From the NCBI GenBank assembly GCA_025927665.1, contig JAICKZ010000016.1, forward strand, positions 1 to 18,962: 18,962 bases of DNA, written 5' to 3'. This document shows positions 14,282 to 18,962 of the stretch, one piece after another (positions within the stretch are counted from its first letter, which is position 1; every line of letters begins with the position of its first letter). The notes beneath the pieces were generated by a model. It worked only from the letters and a program-made list of their open reading frames with translations, made no database searches and had not been told where the DNA came from. The translations under genes were made by a program, and so were the position numbers. This DNA comes from Steroidobacteraceae bacterium (lineage in GTDB: Bacteria; Pseudomonadota; Gammaproteobacteria; Steroidobacterales; Steroidobacteraceae).

Positions 14282-16699
14282 TCAAATATCCAAATTGGAT
14301 ACTGATAATGCATTGCGCTCGATAAACTCGCGGCGAGGTTCAACTTGATCGCCCATTAACGTGGCAAAAATCTCATTGGCACCTTGCGCATCTTCAATTC
14401 GAACCTGAATCAAGCGTCGCGTTGCAGGATTGATTGTTGTGTCCCAAAGCTGTTCTGGATTCATTTCACCCAGTCCTTTATAACGTTGAATAGTCTGACC
14501 ACGGCGTGCTTGATCCAGTAGCCAATTCATTGCTTGACGAAAACTGAATATGTCCTGCTGTGACTCACCTTTCGCCACATAGGCGCCTTCACCCACAAGG
14601 CCTACCAGGGCCTTGCCCAACTCCGCTATACGTCGATATTCGGCCGACTCGAAGAATTCACGGTGTAATTGTTTGGTATTACTAACACCATGTTCTGTTC
14701 GAGTAATCGACAAATTTGGATGATCACCATACTGTTCCAGTTTCACTTGGTAATGGCGTATCGCTTCAGCTGCAGCATTCAGATCGTGTTCAAGTCTTGA
14801 CGCCCAAGCCGCTAACCAAATTGGGTCATCGTGCTGTGTCAATGTTACCTCTGGCAAATATAGCATTTGCTCCAATACACGATGGTCATAACGGCGTGAG
14901 GAGCGCTTTATAATCGATTGAACATCAGTCCATTGACGCAATAACGCATCTAATGCTGTGCCCGTTAACGGTAGAGAGCTCTTATCTGCATGTAATGCAC
15001 CACCATCTGTTGCGGATTTAAGTAGCATATCGTTTAGCTCATTATCATCTTTAACATAAACCTCCGATTTACCCTTTTTGACCTTGTACAAGGGAGGCTG
15101 AGCAATGTAAATGTGGCCACGCTCAATAAGCTGCGGCATTTGCCGGTAAAAGAACGTGAGCAATAACGTACGAATATGCGAACCGTCGACATCCGCGTCG
15201 GTCATGATAATGATTCGGTGATATCTTAATTTTGCCACGTCAAAATCATCTGCACCGATGCCGCAGCCCAAAGCTGTGATAAGTGTTCCCACTTCTGCAG
15301 AAGAAAGCATCTTATCAAAGCGTGCTTTTTCCACATTCAAGATTTTGCCTTTGAGCGGCAAAATTGCTTGTGTACGACGATCCCGGCCTTGTTTTGCTGA
15401 TCCTCCTGCGGAGTCTCCTTCGACGAGAAACATTTCTGAGAGCGCTGGGTCCTTTTCCTGGCAGTCCGCCAGTTTTCCCGGAAGCCCTGCGATATCTAAA
15501 GCTCCCTTTCGACGAGTCATTTCCCGTGCTTTACGCGCAGCTTCTCGAGCGCGTGCTGCATCCACGATTTTGTCTGCAATTGCCCGCGCATTAGACGGGT
15601 TTTCGAGTAAGAACTCATCCAGTTTCTCACCGACCGATTGCTCTACAATGGATTTAATCTCAGAAGAAACCAACTTATCTTTTGTTTGTGAAGAAAATTT
15701 TGGATCTGGCATTTTCACGGACAAAATAGCAGTAAGACCCTCACGAGCATCATCACCAGTGGTTGCAAGCTTTTCCTTAGGTGAAAATTCGCGCTCGATA
15801 TAGCCGTTCATCGTCCGAGTTAATGCTGCCCGGAAACCAGCGAGATGAGTACCTCCATCCTTTTGCGGAATATTATTAGTATAACAATACATGCTTTCCT
15901 GGTAAGAATCATTCCATTGCATGGCAAGCTCGACAGTGATTGGACCTTGTTCTTGACGAAAATACACCGGGAGCGCGTGAATTGGCGTTTTTGTGCGATT
16001 CAAATGCTTCACGAACTCACGCAATCCACCTTCTGCAAAAAACTCTTCACGTTTATCGTCTCTTTCGTCAACCAGTTCAATTCGCACCCCAGAATTCAAG
16101 AAGGATAGCTCACGCATGCGTTTGGCCAACACCTCATAACTGAAGTCAATCTGGGTAAAAATTGTGGCGCTGGGTTTAAAGCGGATAGTGGTGCCGCGCC
16201 TATCAGAGATGCCAGTCATGGCAAGCGCGGCTTGAGGAACTCCCAACCGATATTCTTGTTGATAGAGCTGTTTATCACGTTGAATTGTTAATAGAAGATA
16301 TTCTGATAGAGCATTGACGACAGAAACACCAACTCCGTGCAATCCTCCCGACACTTTGTAAGAGCTATCGTCAAATTTTCCGCCAGCATGTAGTACTGTC
16401 ATGATGACCTCGGCCGCAGAAACGCCTTCCTCCGTATGAATGTCAACTGGAATTCCACGTCCGTTATCAGACACGGTCACGGATTGGTCGGCATGAATCG
16501 TCACGACGATTTGATCGCAGTGCCCAGCGAGAGCTTCGTCAATGGAGTTATCTACAACCTCGAAAACCATATGATGCAGCCCGGTGCCATCATCGGTATC
16601 GCCAATGTACATACCAGGGCGCTTACGGACAGCATCTAATCCTTTAAGTACCTTGATTTTGCTTGAATCGTAGACGTCGTTAGGTAGTTTTTCGTTCAT
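14282..16699 (-). CDS. gyrB: DNA gyrase subunit B
   Basis: GyrB is the ATPase half of DNA gyrase (with GyrA), introducing negative supercoils. The 805-residue product is full length, including the long insert of Gram-negative GyrB (about 560-730). Seen: GHKL ATPase motifs FEVVDNSIDEA (46-56, Glu47), VSDNGRGIP (76-84) and SGGLHGVGVSVVNA (117-130); Arg141, equal to the E. coli Arg136 coumarin site; TOPRIM residues LVEGDSAGGSAKQGRDR (425-441, Glu427) and DADVDGSHIRTLL (501-513, Asp501/Asp503); and QRYKGLGEMNPEQLWDTT (738-755) near the end. The positions matching E. coli Asp426 and Lys447 are Asp429 and Lys450, the wild-type residues. The start follows recF by 24 bases with a weak AGG, so dnaN-recF-gyrB is probably one transcription unit. 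Confidence 0.98.
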   Translation of the reverse strand: MNEKLPNDVYDSSKIKVLKGLDAVRKRPGMYIGDTDDGTGLHHMVFEVVDNSIDEALAGHCDQIVVTIHADQSVTVSDNGRGIPVDIHTEEGVSAAEVIMTVLHAGGKFDDSSYKVSGGLHGVGVSVVNALSEYLLLTIQRDKQLYQQEYRLGVPQAALAMTGISDRRGTTIRFKPSATIFTQIDFSYEVLAKRMRELSFLNSGVRIELVDERDDKREEFFAEGGLREFVKHLNRTKTPIHALPVYFRQEQGPITVELAMQWNDSYQESMYCYTNNIPQKDGGTHLAGFRAALTRTMNGYIEREFSPKEKLATTGDDAREGLTAILSVKMPDPKFSSQTKDKLVSSEIKSIVEQSVGEKLDEFLLENPSNARAIADKIVDAARAREAARKAREMTRRKGALDIAGLPGKLADCQEKDPALSEMFLVEGDSAGGSAKQGRDRRTQAILPLKGKILNVEKARFDKMLSSAEVGTLITALGCGIGADDFDVAKLRYHRIIIMTDADVDGSHIRTLLLTFFYRQMPQLIERGHIYIAQPPLYKVKKGKSEVYVKDDNELNDMLLKSATDGGALHADKSSLPLTGTALDALLRQWTDVQSIIKRSSRRYDHRVLEQMLYLPEVTLTQHDDPIWLAAWASRLEHDLNAAAEAIRHYQVKLEQYGDHPNLSITRTEHGVSNTKQLHREFFESAEYRRIAELGKALVGLVGEGAYVAKGESQQDIFSFRQAMNWLLDQARRGQTIQRYKGLGEMNPEQLWDTTINPATRRLIQVRIEDAQGANEIFATLMGDQVEPRREFIERNALSVSNLDI

Positions 16700-16723
16700 A
16701 TATCTGCCTGGGTTAATCGGATA

Positions 16724-17788
16724 TTATGCCATTAGTCGAAGATCGCCATGTTCCACGTGAAACACTTTTGCGTTCTTGAAGGTGTTTAAATTACTCGTAG
16801 ATAGCGCGCTTATCACTAATTGAACCGGTAGTTCTATGACAATTTCCAGCAATCTATCCAAGCTGCCTCGATCCAATTCTGCAGCCGGATCATCCAACAA
16901 TAAACAAGCGGGAGCAGCGCCTATCGATACCCGATGAAGTTGTTGCGCCAAAATTAATGCACACGCAAGTAACTTTTGCTGGCCGCGAGAAACATGTTCT
17001 CTTGCTTCTAGACCGCCTATGCTTAATGTCAATTCCGCTCTATGTGGTCCGGCGGAGGTAATACCTCGAAACAAATCACGTTGTTTGTTTTCCGCCAACA
17101 CTTCCCCTAAATCAGCAGATTTTCTCCATCCTCGCACATATTCGAAATCAATATTGTTATCTAACAGGCGTCGTCCTGCTTCATGCAAAAATGGACGTAA
17201 TGATTCCAAATAATTTCTTCTATACACATCTATGGCTACACCTTGAGAAATAATATCCTTGTCCCAAATATCGACAACTGCAGATCTCTCCTTTAAAGCC
17301 ATATTGCGTTGTTTCAATGCACGATTAAATCTTTGCCAAGCTTCAAAAAATAGATGTTCCACGTGGAACACGCCCCAATCGATAAACTTCCGTCTCCGAC
17401 TGGGCCCATCTTCGACAAGTTTATGGACATCAGGATCAATAACCTGTACCGGAAATAATCTTGCCAACTCGCCAGTGGTATGTACACTTCGACCATTAAC
17501 TCTAAATTCCCGAGATTCTTTTCCTCCACGAATTCCAATGGTTGATATTCCGTCAATCCGTCTTTCTATCTCTCCAATAACCAGGAATTCTGGCTGCGTA
17601 GTTTGAATCAAGGACGCAATCGACGACGTTCTGAAAGAACGGCCTGAGCCAAGCAGGTAAATTGCTTCAAGTAAACTTGTCTTCCCTGCGCCATTAGGTC
17701 CTATTATTAGATTGCATTGTTTAGAAAGTTGGAGCCTGGTCTTAGATAGGCAACGAAAATGTTCAATTTCTAATTCCTGCAACCCCAT
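16724..17788 (-). CDS. recF: DNA replication and repair protein RecF
   Basis: RecF is an SMC/ABC-like ATPase that helps load RecA at single-strand gaps with RecO and RecR. The 354-residue product has the Walker A IIGPNGAGKTSLLEAIYLL (28-46), the arm region, the ABC signature VSRGQQKLLACALILAQQ (266-283), Walker B ACLLLDDPAAELD (294-306) and the late VISALS segment (325-330). The hexapeptide VFHVEH occurs twice (140-145 and 342-347), each encoded by a parS-like palindrome, so the DNA carries both coding and ParB-site information. AGGT lies seven bases before the ATG at 17788. It sits 23 bases after dnaN and 24 before gyrB, the standard order. Confidence 0.97.
   Translation of the reverse strand: MGLQELEIEHFRCLSKTRLQLSKQCNLIIGPNGAGKTSLLEAIYLLGSGRSFRTSSIASLIQTTQPEFLVIGEIERRIDGISTIGIRGGKESREFRVNGRSVHTTGELARLFPVQVIDPDVHKLVEDGPSRRRKFIDWGVFHVEHLFFEAWQRFNRALKQRNMALKERSAVVDIWDKDIISQGVAIDVYRRNYLESLRPFLHEAGRRLLDNNIDFEYVRGWRKSADLGEVLAENKQRDLFRGITSAGPHRAELTLSIGGLEAREHVSRGQQKLLACALILAQQLHRVSIGAAPACLLLDDPAAELDRGSLDRLLEIVIELPVQLVISALSTSNLNTFKNAKVFHVEHGDLRLMA
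16749..16764. promoter_or_regulatory. parS: parS-like ParB-binding site (near-perfect)
   Basis: TGTTCCACGTGAAACA fits the bacterial parS pattern TGTTYCACGTGRAACA at every position. It is a palindrome apart from one C/A pair. It lies in the last codons of recF (residues 342-347). ParB should bind here and nucleate a segregation complex. Confidence 0.85.
17355..17370. promoter_or_regulatory. parS: parS site (perfect palindrome)
   Basis: TGTTCCACGTGGAACA is a perfect 16-bp palindrome and the same sequence form as Pseudomonas parS sites. It lies within recF codons 140-145, about 590 bases from the second site. The origin-proximal setting (dnaN-recF-gyrB) is where chromosomal parS sites cluster. 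Confidence 0.9.
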
Positions 17789-17811
17789 TCCTGATACCTG
17801 AAGAGACTAAT

Positions 17812-18909
17812 TCACAATCGCATTGGCATAACAACATATCGAGCATTCACTGTACCTGGCGCTTTTATAAGGCAACTACTATTTCCGTCAGTAAAACCCA
17901 ATTCCACCTCGTTGCCTTCAATTGCATTCAATGCCTCTAACAAATAATTTACATTAAAACCAATTTCCATATTTTCACCCTGATACTTAACTTCCAATTC
18001 TTCTTCAGCTTCTTCCTGCTCAGGATTATGCGCTTGCATAACTATCGCATTTTCTCTTAGTGTTATGCGTATGCCTCGAAATTTTTCATTAGATAAAATT
18101 GCAGCACGTTGTAAAGCAGCTCTTACCAGCGCCGGGTTGCTTTCCACAATCCTGGTTGGGTCAGCTGGAATTACTCTTGTGTAGTCTGGAAACCGTCCAT
18201 CGATTAATTTAGATGTAAAGCGTATTCCTTCAACACTAACTCTCATATGATTACTGCCTATCGTAACCTCCAACTCACCATCTCCATTTAAAATGCGCTG
18301 CAATTCCAGCACGCCTTTTCTGGGTAAAATGACTTGAAGCGCCGATTTTATAGGCTCCTTAATGCTGGTTTCAGCAAGCGCCAGTCGATGTCCATCGGTT
18401 GCGACCAACCGCAATTGTTGATCGTGAAACTCAAACAATAATCCATTCAAATAGTAACGAACATCTTGCTGAGCCATCGAAAAGTGTGTCTTTTCCAAAA
18501 GCAATTTAAGTTCGCTTTTCTGGACCTTAACTAACTGTTTAACCTCAATATTTTCAACAGATGGGAAATCAGACGCAGGTAACGTTGTTAAAGTGAACCG
18601 ACTTTTGCCCGAGCGAACAACAACTTTTTCGCCCTCAGTTGCAAATTGTATTTCTGCCTTATCTGGTAAGGCTTTGATAATGTCAAATAGCTTTCTTCCA
18701 GGGACTGTGATTTCACCAGGCTCCATCAACTGTACTGAACTGACCGCAGACAGTTCTACCTCTAGATCAGTAGCGGTAATTGTTAATAATTCGTCTTTAG
18801 CAACTAACAAGACATTTGCCAAAACTGGCATTGTTTGACGTCTTTCTACTACACCTGTAACGGCTTGCAATGGTGTAAGGAAAGTATCTCGCGCTACACT
18901 AAACTTCAT
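17812..18909 (-). CDS. dnaN: DNA polymerase III beta subunit (sliding clamp)
   Basis: DnaN forms the ring-shaped dimer that tethers DNA polymerase III to DNA. The 365-residue product has the usual length and three repeated clamp domains. Seen: the start MKFSVARDTFLTPLQAVTGVV-like N-terminus with RRQTMPVLANVLL (23-35), ATDLEVEL (46-53), FTLTTLPASDFPSVE (105-119), VATDGHRLALAE (mid-protein), the RFPDYTRVIP segment, and the conserved C-terminus YVVMPMRL (358-365) that forms the partner-binding pocket. GGTGA lies six bases before the ATG. recF follows 23 bases after the stop. The upstream neighbour should be dnaA beyond the window. Confidence 0.98.
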   Translation of the reverse strand: MKFSVARDTFLTPLQAVTGVVERRQTMPVLANVLLVAKDELLTITATDLEVELSAVSSVQLMEPGEITVPGRKLFDIIKALPDKAEIQFATEGEKVVVRSGKSRFTLTTLPASDFPSVENIEVKQLVKVQKSELKLLLEKTHFSMAQQDVRYYLNGLLFEFHDQQLRLVATDGHRLALAETSIKEPIKSALQVILPRKGVLELQRILNGDGELEVTIGSNHMRVSVEGIRFTSKLIDGRFPDYTRVIPADPTRIVESNPALVRAALQRAAILSNEKFRGIRITLRENAIVMQAHNPEQEEAEEELEVKYQGENMEIGFNVNYLLEALNAIEGNEVELGFTDGNSSCLIKAPGTVNARYVVMPMRL

Positions 18910-18962
18910 TTTACATCACCAATCTAATCTAATAAAGAGAATATATATTAAAGATTTACTAT
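18910..18962 (-). promoter_or_regulatory. AT-rich leader upstream of dnaN (cut by window edge)
   Basis: These 53 bases are strongly AT-rich and on the minus strand include TATATATT followed by the dnaN ribosome binding site GGTGA. A -10-like element is possible, but any -35 lies near or past the edge. No DnaA box (TTATNCACA) is seen in this piece. Confidence 0.2.

Noticed and set aside
14110..14343. A 77-residue minus-strand ORF at the gyrB end
   Set aside because: It lies largely in another frame of the gyrB C-terminus, with no ribosome binding site and no recognisable domain.
15258..15803. A 181-residue plus-strand ORF inside gyrB
   Set aside because: It is an antisense shadow of a strongly conserved gyrB region; the Ser/Ala/Arg-rich composition reflects the complementary frame.
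18910..18962. oriC or DnaA boxes at the right edge
   Set aside because: The stretch is AT-rich, but no TTATNCACA box is present; the origin probably lies past dnaA outside the window.

Overview
This window looks like an origin-proximal stretch of a gammaproteobacterial chromosome of moderate GC content. On the minus strand at the right end lie dnaN, recF and gyrB in the classic order, so dnaA and oriC should sit just past the right edge. Two ParB-binding (parS-like) palindromes fall inside recF. The left end carries the proC-yggS / pilT-pilU neighbourhood known from Pseudomonas and relatives. The middle has yqgE-ruvX-pyrB, also a gammaproteobacterial arrangement. I cannot name the genus from the sequence alone.

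Layout, left to right. Bases 1-401 (minus) are the N-terminal part of an outer-membrane beta-barrel protein cut by the window edge. proC and yggS (464-2084, minus) form a proline-synthesis / PLP-homeostasis pair. Divergent from them is a plus-strand array of three PilT-family ATPase genes (2201-5627): canonical pilT, canonical pilU, and a third, divergent paralogue with a long N-terminal extension and an altered His box. It is followed by an acyl-CoA dehydrogenase of the large DmdC-like class and a GNAT acetyltransferase (5709-7955, plus). Next come a YedA-like EamA exporter and the yqgE-ruvX-pyrB cluster (minus).

Bases 11126-14064 hold an accessory-looking set: a LysE-family exporter, a HAD phosphatase whose motif I has Met in place of the second Asp, a YdhF-like aldo/keto reductase, and a small SAM methyltransferase. 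A 13-bp perfect inverted repeat with a 23-nt loop lies in the gap between the methyltransferase and the end of gyrB. The rest is gyrB, recF and dnaN.

The dnaN-recF-gyrB block supplies the replication clamp, gap repair and supercoiling near the origin, while the parS sites mark the same place for ParABS segregation. The PilT array would power type IV pilus retraction, but no pilus structural genes are present here. No rRNA, tRNA, CRISPR array or insertion sequence was seen. No gene-free stretch exceeds 300 bases; the longest is about 217 bases at 14065-14281. The most unusual items are the triple PilT-family array and the HAD variant. The parS pair is informative but expected near an origin.
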